Source: Myoxocephalus aenaeus (Eukaryota > Chordata > Actinopteri > Perciformes > Cottidae). From it: 64,000 nucleotides of DNA. Shown piece by piece: positions 47,397-60,163 of the stretch. Where the stretch lies: assembly GCA_038501785.1 (NCBI GenBank), contig JBAMJR010000101.1, positions 62,001 through 126,000 of the forward strand. Direction: 5' to 3'. The notes beneath the pieces are model-generated. The model made no database searches, was not told the DNA's origin, and saw nothing but the letters and a program-made list of their open reading frames with translations. A program made the translations under genes and the position numbers. Numbering within the stretch: the stretch's first letter is position 1; each line of letters starts with the position of its first letter.

Positions 47397-48841
47397 TGGA
47401 GGAGAGTCAGTCTTCAAACCGCTTGTGTTCTCCTGACGTTGAAAGTGTGTTGAGGGTTGAAGGAGTGTAGATCAGGGGTCAGCATCCTTTATATCCAAAG
47501 AGACATTTTGACCTTTTTTCCACCAAATAAAACTTGTCTGAAGCCGCAAAAGCTATTTGATATCACAGTTTATGAAGTTTTATATAGAGTCATATTATAT
47601 ACAAAAACTATAGTCTGTTGTATTTATGAAATTATAGAACAAGAATAAACACAATTGTGTTGTTATTTTATCTGTTATAACAATATCAAACTCATATGAA
47701 GAGGAGAAGAAACAAATACAGTGTCATGTGTCGGCTACATTGAGGTCAACTGAAGACTCAACTATAGCATGCTCTGACTCACCTTGGCTCGCGGTCGTCC
47801 TGTAACCAGAAAGCAGTGCGGACCTTTGTTCTCTTCATGATGACTACGCTAGACAATTTAGCAGGAAAGAGATAAGCCCTCGGTGAGAAGCGTTTTATGA
47901 ATATTTCTCTTCTATTCCTCAGGTGAAAGTGAAAAAAGCATTATATTCATATTTAAAATGTTTTTTAACGTTATATTTGGATTGTTTTCAGTAAGTAAAC
48001 ATCTAATGCTTCACATCGTCCCAGATGTTTGCTGTCAATCATCTTTCATTGTTGTGGAAACGACAGTTACCGCCTGAGAAGTTGTGCTGAGACGTCACTT
48101 CTCCTCAGCGTCTGTGATGTGACTCCATTCAAGATCCTCAGAGTTGTTTCACTGGAGGAGAGTTTAGTCAATCTGTGGTCCTCTTTCTACTGACTGATGT
48201 TGTTACGATGCACTTATTAGAAGTGAATGATGTGTTCATATTGTAAATATAACTGGTAGTTATGACATGTTTAGCATATTAAAGTTACTATAAGGAACTC
48301 TTGTTCTGTGTTGACGTTGGCTCTTTTGAACATTAAAATACATCTCGTGAGGGAAGAGCCTGGAAGACGTTCAAATCAGGGAATCAAAAGAATAAAATAA
48401 ATACCCACAATTCCACACAATGTTTTGTGTACAATGTTGTGCCGTCCCATTCATATTCACACCAGTTCAAGCCCTCACAGCCTCTCTCTCTCCACCACTT
48501 AGCAGCTGACCTCAGTGAGTCCCTGAGGGTTCAGGGTTTGAGGGTGAGAGTGTTTCTGAGCACCAGATTTCATTTAGAAAACTAATGTTACTGCAGCAGG
48601 GGTCTGACAGCCTGCTGCATCCTGCTGTCATCACTGACCTCATGTGTGTGTGCTGAGTTTACATCCTCACTTCATGCTCCACAAACACACAACTTCATAA
48701 AGTCTCAGTTTACAGCTTGAGAGCTGTAAAACAGAAGGATACATTTAATAAGTTAATAAGCAACCCCAGGATTCCTCATCTCCTGACACCCTATCTCGCT
48801 CTACACAGTCTCAGATCTCTGTATGAATGACTAAGTAGTCA

Positions 48842-48868
48842 TATCTTGGGTCCTTCTCACCCAAGATA
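48842..48868. repeat. Short perfect hairpin
   Basis: TATCTTGGGT and ACCCAAGATA flank a 7-base loop. It lies 20 bases left of the site that carries a solo LTR in block D, and is missing there. Function unknown. Confidence 0.6.
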
Positions 48869-49375
48869 AAATAAGATAATCCTTTATTAGCTTCGAAGTG
48901 TGGAGAGAATTAAAGCAGCAAGAGACACTGAGACACGGGTTAATGAGCGTAGGAGCAGGACTCATACTTTAACTCTTTTAGTTGTTGTTTTGTGTCTCTT
49001 TGTGATCTATTTGTGTTGTTTTGTATTCATGGGTCATTCTGTACCCACCTGATTGCAGGTGAAGGCCACACTTTGGGCCCCTGGTCCAGGGCCCGGTGCC
49101 CCGTTCAGTAATCCTGAGTCTTAAAGGCTGATCTCAGTATTTCTAGCAGCAGCTCTTGACTTCATGTGGGTCTGCTGGTCGGTCCAGTTAAATATCCAAC
49201 AATTACTAGAAGGACCAACATGACATTTCTTCCACTCATTCATGTTCCCCTCACCCTCAGCTGAACTTTGCATTGATCATGAAAACAGGCCTGAACCAAG
49301 AGTTTGTGCTTCAGTTTTCTGTGACCTGTTTTCTCCTCAGATAAATCACATACTCACTTATAACTTGTTTTACAG

Positions 49376-49598
49376 CTGCTGAGCCCAAACCAGTGACACC
49401 AGAACCAGCAGAACCAGAACCAGAACCAGCAGAACCAGTGACACAAGAACCAGAACCAGCAGAACCAGCAGAGAGTCTGGGAGAATGGGCCTCTATGTTG
49501 TACTGGGACTAGTGGCAGCAGCAGCTGTTCTGGCTGCCTGTTGCTGGACTTCATCACATACTGCTCTCCAAGAAAGAAATGGTGTAATACACAAGTGA
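49376..49598 (+). pseudogene. Receptor remnant G: inverted, frameshifted stalk/membrane exon
   Basis: After acceptor TGTTTTACAG the plus strand reads AAEPKPVTPEPAEPEPEPAE and further E/P repeats, then ESLG. Shifting one base gives RMGLYVVLGLVAAAAVLAAC, matching RGRIGLYVGLGLMAAALLAL of copy A, and ends at a TGA at 49596-49598. The frameshift lies near 49478-49484. Downstream sequence (CAATCTTCTGTCTTCTTCCT) matches the 3' flank of the minus-strand copies, so this is a true inverted paralogue. No Ig or signal exon is found upstream. The stalk is longer and more repetitive than in the other copies. Confidence 0.75.
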
Positions 49599-50914
49599 TG
49601 AACCATGATGGATCATTTCTGTAATGTATTCTTTGTACTGTAAAATATGTATATATTTATATTTATATAATGTGGTGTTACTTCAAGATCCTCAGTCAGA
49701 GGAAGAGTTTAGGATTGAGACTCAGTTGTTCTTTCAATCTTCTGTCTTCTTCCTACTGACAGATATTGTTATGATTCACTTATTTAAAGCTTGTTTTATG
49801 TCCTTCTTCAATACTTTAGTTTAACAACTTGAGGAATCCAGTTTTTTTCCCAACTAAATAAAATGAATTTGGGTTTTTAATGCACTTTTTATTGTAATGC
49901 ATCATTTAATTAATAAAGTGTTTAGAGGTCATAGATATGAAGATAACACTTCAAACTTCTCTATCAAACAGAAACATAATCTAAATACTATCAATAATCT
50001 ATAACACATCTTTAAAACACATTACCTCTCTGCTCCTACAGTCACACAATACATTTACACAAAAATAAAAATGTATATTTTCACATATTATAAACAATTG
50101 TAAAATGTTAATGTTTTCAACATTATACTTGTTCAGCGTGGAGCTTCCTCCTCCTGTCTCTTGGGCCATCGCTTTCTCAATCATGTACTTTTGCATGTGA
50201 GAAGAACGCCGCTGGATGCAGCGCCCCGTTCTCCCCCTAGCGGCCAGGCGAGGTACGACAGGCGCACTGGAGGCGACGAGACGATCAAAACACTGACCTT
50301 CTGCTGGCAATAACTAAGACTATTTATTATTCTGCTTATTACACACAACTGATGACACAAAGCCGTATTGTTAGTTATTAGTTATCTGGTGCCATGGGTT
50401 TAGATTCTGGTGAAACCAGATGACATCATGCCGGTTCACCAGAACCTCCTTCAGCTCAGACTCCAGCAGAGACCAGTCCACCGTGGACACTCCTCCTACA
50501 ATCACCATCTTTTCCTGTCTGTCAGGTCTTCTGATCCACTTCTATTATATCTGATGTTCCTGGATAAATATGACTGCTGCATGAATGTGTGTCGCATCAT
50601 AACTCCTTCACATCCTGTTGGCTAGAGTCTAATCTGCATTAATCGTCATATTCTATAAGATCATGGTGTTTTTGTAGCGTCGCTGTCCTGTGAGAACCTC
50701 GTATCTCTAAGAAGAAAAACAGCTTTGTGGTGATGCGTTTAAAGACTTTATTTATCTAAAGAAGTAGGAAAACATTTTCAACACATGAAGGAAAACTTCC
50801 TCCTTCAGTTCATCTCAAACATTCAACATCAACACATCTGGAGATACTTTTACCTGAAAGGGGACGAAACACTGTCACCTGAAAAGGAACTGAAGCTGTC
50901 AGACAAATGTAGTG

Positions 50915-51185
50915 AAAAGTACAACATGTACCTCTGAGGTGTAGTACAGTAAAAAGTACAACGTTTACCTCTGAGGTGTAGTACGGTAAAAGTACATTTA
51001 CCTCTGAGGTGTAGTACAGTAAAAGTACAACATGTACCTCTGAGGTGTAGTACAGTAGAAGTACAACATTTACCTCTGAGGCGTAGTACAGTAGAAGTAC
51101 AACATGTACCTCTGAGATGTAGTACAGTAGAAGTACAACATGTACCTCTGAGGTGTAGTACAGTAGAAGTACAACATGTACCTGC
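50915..51185. repeat. 36-37-bp minisatellite, about seven copies
   Basis: Same unit as at 28690-28865 (CCTCTGAGGTGTAGTACAGT plus AGAAGTACAACATGTA). It lies in a paralogous context: 28560-28690 matches 50735-50915. Confidence 0.9.
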
Positions 51186-51189
51186 AGGA

Positions 51190-52640
51190 GAAGTATAAGG
51201 CATCATTAGATGGAACCTGTAGCCGGTTGGATCTGGTCTCATGGGTCATGTTGAAGTGTCCTTGAGCAAGACTCTGAACCCTTTGCTCTCCGGGCGCTTC
51301 TCACAGCTCACTGCTCCTACATTACTCTGGATGGTTAAAAGCAGAGAGCACATTTCATGAATGTATGTAATAGTGTATGTAATATGCAGTGGCGGGCCGT
51401 GCATTTTGGACCTGGGCCTTCAGTGCCGTCTGATATTGTTTACATAAATACGCGCATGACGGGATGCTGCGTCATTAACGGACAATGTACTTCACTTCAT
51501 TAATAAAACAACAACACGATGCAGCGTAGTTTTATTTACACTTTTATTCTCGTTCCACACTTCACTAGAACGTTTCCTCTCCTCCTCTCCTTCCGTTTTC
51601 CCCTTCACAATAAAAGCCCCAGAAACGTACATCCGAACACTGCTTCCTATAAAGCTGTTCAAACACGCAATATAATAGTTTACAGTTATAACATGCACAG
51701 AGCAACATTCACATGAATGCTGATTTACATATTGTATATGAACAGTGTTATGCTGCTGCTTCACATGCAGTCTGTTGGGAAAATGATGGAAATGAAATAC
51801 TAGAACATGGATATCAAAACATCTCAAGGGAGACGTGTTAACAATACATATTACGTAATGTATTGAGGATGGCGAAGAGGAAGACATCTAAGATCCCTCT
51901 CCCACAATGAGCTCATTCAAACTTTCATCTTTAATAACTACCACTAAACACTGGTTTAAAAGAATCACAGGCGCTTTGCCAAGATGCAAACAAACCATGT
52001 CGTCAAGCATCACCAGAGGAGGAGATCAAAACATGTAAGCAATATTGAACTTTAGTGGATTTCCTGAAGAAATAACTGTTGGAGGTTACTGGGCTTTCCC
52101 AATGCACCACCAGAGTACTACACATATACTGTGTAGTTCATGCCGATGGTGTTGGTCAAAACAGGAAGTGGTGAAGATTTGTTACAGCAAAAAATAAGAA
52201 GTTTAGGTGTTCAAATTATCGGCTTTAACAATAAGGTGATTTATAGATAATCTATGGTCCATGTTAGTGACGTCACTACAGTAAACATGTAGAAGGGTTG
52301 AGTCGAGCCACCGTGTCATGATCCATAAACACTTTAGTATTCAGTGTTGACAAAGAGACAATAGAATAATATTTATAAGGAGACATCTGCACAATCTGCT
52401 GCATTTCCTTGTTGCGTTGACTTCCTGTTTCTCAGAGAGGACACGTGACTACGTCATGATCATAATAAACTAATATCGAGGAAGAATCGTTAAAACAAAT
52501 AAAACGTTTTTTATTCTGAAAGCACTTTTCCTTCCTCTTTCAGATGCTACAAATGAGTTTCTGTTGTTTCAGGATGTATTTTGAATAAGATGATCTAAAT
52601 CTGCACAATTTGCTGCATTTCCTTATTGCGTTTACTTTAT
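51190..52640. other. Spacer without a supported gene
   Basis: AT-rich. At 51386 a GC-rich start CAGTGGCGGGCCGTGCATTT resembles a DNA-transposon end, but the other end was not found. No coding sequence. Confidence 0.4.
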
Positions 52641-52649
52641 AAAACTCAC

Positions 52650-52745
52650 CTTTGCTCAGAAGTCTAAAGCTCTGAAGTCTTCTCACCAGTTAAACTCCTG
52701 AGAGTCCTCATGTCAGTGTGGAGCGGGAGAGAAGAACTCAAGAGA
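52650..52745 (-). other. Copy of the noncoding receptor first exon
   Basis: The minus strand again reads ATGAGGACTCTCAGGAGTTT, on to TTCTGAGCAAAG|GTGAGT, as upstream of copy A. No signal-peptide exon follows it at the usual ~1 kb on the minus strand. It is either a distant alternative first exon for copy C or an orphan. Confidence 0.5.
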
Positions 52746-53306
52746 AAAATACACAATATTCATCTGTCATTAAGTTCTCCACATGATCCTCTTGTTGGAG
52801 CTTCTCTGGTTTGTAAACTGCTGGTGCTTTTTTTAGTTGTCACGATGTGTTGTGTGAAATGTTGTAGAAATGAGTTCCCGACTGGGACAGTTCACAGAAC
52901 GGCCCTTAAAGTCGAAACAACAACAACTCAAAAAGCAGTAAAATCCAAAACATCTTCTTTGTAGCGTCCATGTTGTTTTCCACATTACAGATTAAAGATC
53001 ATGAACACACAGGAGAAACAAAAACAACTTCCTAACTGTGGAAAGTGGAACATCCGAGGAGCACCTGAACCTAACAAACTTTGAGCCCCGAAGAGTACCA
53101 GCATTCTCTGTGAACGTCTTCCTCGGTGAAAGCGTCATTAAACTCCTGAGACATGAAACATGTAACGTCTGTGATCAGGACCCAGAAGAGAAGAGGAAGC
53201 CCTGCCTCTGCTCTTGCTGCCTCTTCATCACTTGGGGGCGATTAGTGATGCAATACCGATTTAACAGCAGCATTAAACCATTAAAGGAGGTTTAAAAAGG
53301 TTTTTA

Positions 53307-53342
<36 letters not shown>

Positions 53343-54039
53343 TAGAGATAGATAGATAGATAGATAGATCACAGGGGACTGAATTTCTTACATTTTTCTC
53401 ATTTTACAAGTTTAAAAGTATAATAAACTGATTCCAGATGCATGTTTGGTTAATTCCCTTTAATAGTTGTAAATAAGGCACTGTGTGACGGGTTAGTTAT
53501 GTTTATAGCAGTGATGAACAAGTGCAATGCAGTATCAAAAGGATCTGCTTTAAACTAAACCTCCAGCAGGTGACACTGTGGAACCATTCATACTTCAAAA
53601 TAAAGATGGTAATAAACAATATTACCTCACCAGAAACGGCTGACTGCGTGTTATTGTGAATTCCTTACAACCAAACCTTTTATGACATTTTTGTTTAAAT
53701 ATTTGCATGAATACATTTCAAGGCAGGATGAAAGATCATGTGCCTCTCTGAAAATAAGCAAGTGAGATTGATGTCCCACATCACTCAAACACACCGTCTG
53801 GTCTCAATAGAACATTACAATGTGGTTTCCTGTGAGAATATTGTGGTAGTATTTACATTTTGTTAAATCAGGGATACGATGACGAAGGTCTGGCTTTTCG
53901 GTTCCACAAAGCAAGTTTGGATAAATCACCATAGCAACACATCAAAATCCCTTAACCTGCTCCAGGGCAGGCTTACTGAAATTCACTGGATAAGCTGGCC
54001 ACTCCCACCGGACAAAAAAGGCAGCTCCCTTCCTCATTG

Positions 54040-55015
54040 ATGAAGGAGCGATATTAGTTATATTAGTTTTATAGGGAGAGAGTTCTTCCTGATCGCCAAG
54101 ATCCGTTCTCACATCCTCATGACTTCCTGTACGAGCGCTATGGATTCTGCCGAGACCTCCTCGAGTCGTACATTGATCACCACAGGCGCAGCCGAGCATC
54201 GACTGGATCACATACTGTATGCAGACTGGATCACAGACTGGATTACATACTGTGTGCAGACTGGATCACAGACTGTATGCAGACTGGATCACAGACTGGA
54301 TCACATACTGGATTACATACTGTATGCAGACTGGATCACATACTGTATGCAGACTGGATCACAGACTGTATGCAGACTGGATCACAGACTGGATCACATA
54401 CTGTATGCAGACTGGATCACAGACTGGATCACATACTGGATTACATACTGTATGCAGACTGGATCACATACTGTATGCAGACTGGATCACAGACTGTATG
54501 CAGACTGGATCACATACTGGATCACATACTGTATGCAGACTGGATCACATACTGGATTACATACTGTGTGCAGACTGGATCACAGACTGTATGCAGACTG
54601 GATCACATACTGGATCACATACTGTATGCAGACTGGATCACATACTGTATGCAGACTGGATCACAGACTGGATCACAGACTGGATCACATACTGGATTAC
54701 ATACTGTATGCAGACTGGATCACATACTGTATGCAGACTGGATCACAGACTGTATGCAGACTGGATCACATACTGGATCACAGACTGGATTACATACTGT
54801 ATGCAGACTGGATCACATACTGTATGCAGACTGGATCACAGACTGGATCACATACTGTATGCAGACTGGATCACAGCCTTGAGCTTTTTTGCGACTGGTA
54901 CATGTTTGTGTCTGCGATGTAGAGAACATCGGGAAAGCCGCTGCATGGCGTGCTGTTCGTAATGTTTATTTAGCTCTTAAGAAACTTATGGATGTGTTGA
55001 AAGCTCTCATAATTA
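54040..55015 (+). pseudogene. PIF/Harbinger (HARBI1-like) transposase fragment, expanded minisatellite inside
   Basis: Same remnant as at 32880-33345: HPHDFLYERYGFCRDLLESY before the array, then ALSFFATGT, ENIGKAAA and RAVRNVYLALKKLMDVL after it. The array here (54200-54875) is about four times longer, a mix of 12-bp GACTGGATCACA or TACTGGATTACA units and 11-bp GACTGTATGCA units. Because the units lack stops and differ in length by one base, all three plus frames stay open for 200 codons or more. These frames are not genes. The last block keeps R-A-V-R where the B copy has R-A-F-R. Confidence 0.85.
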
Positions 55016-55751
55016 TATGACAGTGTTATTAGTACACCATACATATCATTATTGTAGAACATGATTAAGGTGGACTCATGATAAGAATACAGAGAATCAC
55101 ACACAATTTATTTTCACTGCTTCAATTGATTGAATTTCTGATTATGAATAATACATACATACTGATCCGCCCATACACATATTCAAACTCCTAGTTATAT
55201 CTACACATACATGTATATACACATATAGTACATGATACATCCTCACAAGTATTAATTTGTATACTACGGCCAGCAGGAACATTTAAATACATATAATCTG
55301 ATTGATTTGGGTGTTGAGGCATTTAAAATTAGCCGATACATTTTCCCAACACTTCCGCATTAAACTTGTCTGATATTTTGCAATGCGTATGTGACTCTAG
55401 CCCGACCAGCGGAGGCGGCGTTATGCTGCGTTCACAACAGGAAGTGTTGCGAATATTCGCTACGCTTTGGATGTGAACGCAGCATTAGACTTTGCCATGA
55501 TTATGGACTTAAATGCATCATATGTAGTCATGATCATCTCCTGCTCCTCAGCTGAGAACAGAGACGCTCTTTCTCTGATTTTATTTGCCATGTTGTAGCG
55601 TTAGAACATCATGAATTTGGCGATTGACTATTCCCCCTTCTGAAGAGGAGCGTGCACGCGCAATTATTCAGATGACTGACGTCTTGTTCCAATGAACGAA
55701 ACTGATTGAGGGCGGTTTCACATTTGAGGAACCGATACAGCCTGACTTAAA

Positions 55752-56737
55752 TCATCTCGGCAATTTAAGCTGGTTAATAGAGCATTTGATCGACTTTGTT
55801 GAGCCAGGTACAAGGAACAGGGCCCTGATAGTCCTGATGGGTTGTTTCTCTGGGAAATTCAACATCTTTAAGGCTGCTAAGAGGTTTCTTCTCTTATCAG
55901 TATATTTTCTTCTCAGTGTAATTAGTGAAAGAGCCAGAAGACCTGCAGCCATCAGTCCCAGTCCACAGTAGAGTCTGATCCATCGCTGACTTTCTGTCGC
56001 TGAAGAATCTTTTCTCAGACTTGTTCCGCTTGTCGTCTCAGGTTCTGGTCGATCCCTCGCTGCTGCAAAGAGACCAAACACATCTGTTTCTTTCACGTGA
56101 AGAGAAACAACTTTCACTGAAAAGAAAAATAAATAAAGCTGCTGGATTGAAGGAGTTCTACTGGATCAACCTACCAGAGACATTGAGCCAACATTTCCCA
56201 GAGTTCGTCCCATAACTGGTGTCCACGTCACACAGGTACAGACCCGAGTCAGCGGTCCTGAGTCTGGACACATGAAGTCTGACTCGTCCTTCTCTGAGGA
56301 CGTCTTTGTCCCACTGGACTCGTCCTGCAAAGAGTTCATCCTGAGACTCTGGGACCTCGACTCCTTCATGCAAATGAAACAAGACGAAGGCCTTGACACG
56401 AGTTAACTTCTGACAGAAGATATTCAGGGCGTTGGGGGGGCTGCCAGTGTTGGTGGTGAACCTCCATTCCAGTGTGATGCTGTGGTTCTCCTCTGCCTGA
56501 TAGGAGCTCTGTGTCACATTCACTACAAAGGATCCTGTTGAGGAGACAGAGAGGGAGAGGGAGGAGCAGACCAGCTGACAGCTTTAACATGCAGCCTCTA
56601 AACTCATCTACAGGTCTCTGTGGAGGGTTCAGTGATGCTTCAGAGCTGGAGGGCTTTACAAATACACAAGTAAACTCACCACAGACACAGGAGGTGAGGA
56701 TGAAGAGGATGAAGAGCAGCAGGATCCTGCAGGTCAT
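55752..56737 (-). CDS. Receptor copy D: V-set Ig-like membrane protein with extended tail, 242 aa
   Basis: Exons in transcript order: 56737-56680, 56534-56175 (360 bp) and 56062-55752; total 729 bp. The signal peptide is the same as in the other copies. The Ig domain differs from B in the C-C' stretch (NTGSPPNALNIFCQKLTRVK) and in CDVDTSYGTNSGKCWLNVS. The membrane segment is GLGLMAAGLLALSLI. The tail begins RRKYTDKRRNLLAAL like B and C, but the stop TAG has become AAG, so it continues for 39 residues (KMLNFPEKQPIRTIRALFLV ...) through sequence that is 3' UTR in copy B. No known signalling motif is seen in the extension. The flanks match copy B on both sides. Confidence 0.85.
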
Positions 56738-57104
56738 CTTGTCCCTGTGAGAGGAGACAGAGGAGAAGAGTCACAAACACATCACTTCAAAACTCAGTTA
56801 ACTGAAGATGTCGAACATTTAGGGTGCAATAACTTATTTGTGTCACAAGATGGCGCCAGAGCTTAAACTCTGAAACATAAACAGGAAACATTATGAGGAA
56901 CCTGTTTCCTCCTCTGCTCGGCGTTGTGTGTTTTCCGTCACGATCTGCATCTCAAGACGACTCTGTTGTGGTCGAACCGTCTAAGGACCCACAGCGCACA
57001 TGAAACACGACATGAGTCATGAAATCCACTTCCTCTCTTCTACTCCGCCCCTCACAGGTGAACACATATTTATGTAGCGCCATTTTCACTCTCACAGTCA
57101 ATCG

Positions 57105-57295
57105 TGTTGAACCGAGCTGACCTCCTTGAGCTAGTAGTAGCACTTACATGTTACTTACTGATAGCACTTTGTAGTTTAACTTTATTGAAGAAATTGTACT
57201 TTCTTGATTCTTGTTGTTCTGAGTTTGTCCTCATGGTTGAATGCACTTATTGTAAGTCGCTTTGGATAAAAGCGTCAGCTAAATGAAATGTTAAA
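57105..57295 (+). mobile_element. LINE2/Maui-type 3' tail fragment, block 2
   Basis: Same fragment as at 35395-35605, with GTCGCTTTGGATAAAAGCGT near the end. Confidence 0.6.
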
Positions 57296-58193
57296 GTTTC
57301 ACAGATTCTGTTATTATGTATTATATATCTGATTGCAACAAACAGAGTATCACTTCATCAACAGTCTGGGTGTGAAGGTGCATAAAAACGGCTTCGTCTG
57401 TGAGCGATTGACGCAAGAGTTGAGTAGGCTCGAGTAATTGACATTTAATAAACACCTAAAACAAAGTTAGACTGACGGAAGAGAATAGTCTTTTCACCTT
57501 TTCTCTCTTCAGAGTTATTTTACCAGCTGATAAATGAACTGCAACTCTTTAAAACTCCTCAAACAGGACTCACATATTTCCTCTCACACTTAAAGCTTCT
57601 TTTTGTCATAAATCAAGAACACTGTGAACATCTATGAACCAACATTCATAACTAATACCACAGTGAACACACACACTCATGTTATTGTTGAAAGTTGAGC
57701 TTTACTAAATAAAACAGCTGTTTTTAATGGATCAGGTTATAGTCTGATTAGTCTTAAATGAATCTCATCTTTTAACTGTTGAATTGTCTCTTTACTGAAC
57801 AAACCGTCCACGTTATTACCCGTAAACATCTTGTCTAATACAGGAATCCTCACATAATAAACATGTACAGTAATATTAACATAATACACCAACATGAAGA
57901 CATTCATAACTCACCTTTGCTCAGAAGTCTAAAGCTCAACTGAGACTGATAGAGTTGATGAGGTGAGATTAGAGTGGCAGGAGAGAAGGGAGGGAGAACT
58001 GTGTCATTGGTTGCTTAACTCCTCCCAAAGAGCAGAATCCATGACCTCATGCAGCCTTCTGCTTTAATGAACTTGAGCTGTAATTCATCTTCCTGCAGCG
58101 TTCACTCACTTTTACATTACTACTGTTTACTGTTTACGTCTCTTTGTAACTTCTCATTACGCATCTATAAGACTACACTATTTCATTCAATAT

Positions 58194-58300
<107 letters not shown>

Positions 58301-60163
58301 TATATAATATATATTAACTTTGCCCTTTTTCATTCCTTGCATCCCATAACTTGTAATATGTAATGATTCCTGCTGGAGATGCGCGTGAGAACTATATCGT
58401 CTCATTATCATCTTTAACATCTTAGTCCTCAGCGACAGCACCAACCCTTTACATATAAATCTGTTCATGATTCATATGATAATAACACAACATTATTCAT
58501 TCATGCATTACCTCGTAGACGTCTTCAGTCGCGTAAAGAAATAAAGAACAAAGTTCTCCAGTTGGTGTGAATTCTTCTGAGGACGAGCAGCGAGGAGTCG
58601 ATGATGAATGAACCTCTGGAGTCAAAGAGCTTCTATATGTATATGCGCTGTGAGGCCAGACTTTTAGGGGCATGGCGGTAAAAGAGTTCACTTACACTGT
58701 GGACTTTGGACTGTGGAGGAAAGTCAGTCTTCAAACCGCTTGTGTTCTCCTGACGTTGAAAGTGTGTTGAGGGTTGAAGGAGTGTAGATCAGGGGTCAGC
58801 ATCCTTTATATCCAAAGAGACATTTTGACCTTTCCACCAAATAAAACTTGTCTGAAGCCGCAAAAGCTATTTGATATCACAGTTTATAAAGTTTTATATA
58901 GAGTCATATTATATATACAAAAACTATAGTTTGTTGTATTTATGAAATTATAGAACAAGAATAAAGACAATTGTGTTGCTATTTTTATCTGTTATAACAA
59001 TATCAAACTCATATGAAGAGGAGAACAAATACAGTGTCATGTGTCGGCTACATTCAGGTCAACTTAAGACTCAACTAGGCTCTGACTCCTATTTGTGGCT
59101 CCTGGGTAGAGCGGTCTTCCTGTAACCAGAAAGCGGGTGCGGACCTTTCAACAGGTAAAAAGAGATAAGCCCTCGGTGATAAGCGTTTTATGAATATATC
59201 TCTTCTATTGCTCAGGTGAAAGTGAAAGAAGCCGTCAACAAGCACATTTTATGGAGAAAAGCATTATATTCATATTTAAAATGTTTTTTTAACGTTATAT
59301 TTGGATTGTTTTCAGTAAGTAAACATCTAATGCTTCACATCGTCCCAGATGTTTGCTGTCAATCATCTTTCATTGTTGTGGAAACGACAGTTACCGCCTG
59401 AGAAGTTGTGCTGAGACGTCACTTCTCCTCAGCGTCTGTGATGTGACTCCATTCAAGATCCTCAGAGTTGTTTCACTGGAGGAGAGTTTAGTCAATCTGT
59501 GGTCCTCTTTCTACTGACTGATGTTGTTACGATGCACTTATTAAAAGTTAATGATGTGTTCATATTGTAAATATAACTGGTAGTTATGACATGTTTAGCA
59601 TATTAAAGTTACTATAAGGAACTCTTGTTCTGTGTTGACGTTGGCTCTTTTGAACATTAAAATACATCTCGTGAGGGAAGAGCCTGGAAGACGTTCAAAT
59701 CAGGGAATCAAAAGTATAAAATAAATACCCACAATTCTACACAATATTTTGTGTACAATGTTGTGCCGTCCCATTCATATTCACACCAGTTCAAGCCCTC
59801 ACAGCCTCTCTCTCTCCACCACTTAGCAGCTGACCTCAGTGAGTCCCTGAGGGTTCAGGGTTTGAGGGTGAGAGTGTTTCTGAGCACCAGATTTCATTTA
59901 GAAAACTAATGTTACTGCAGCAGGGGTCTGACAGCCTGCTGCATCCTGCTGTCATCACTGACCTCATGTGTGTGTGGTGAGTTTACATCCTCACTTCATG
60001 CTCCACACACACACAAGTTCACATGAGTCTCAGTTTACAGCTCAAGGGCTGAAGAGCTGTAAAACAGAAGGAGTTAATAAGCAACAGGATCCCTCATCTC
60101 CTGACACCATTGCTCTAAACTGTCTCAGATGACCATAAAATAAGATAATCCTTTATTAGCTTC

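Noticed and set aside
50735..51242. A 130-codon minus-strand frame with TVLHLRGTCCTS repeats.
   Set aside because: Translation of the 36-37-bp minisatellite.
54119..54962. Overlapping open frames of 201-267 codons on the plus strand.
   Set aside because: They exist only because the 11/12-bp repeat has no stops in any frame; the ends belong to a dead Harbinger transposase.
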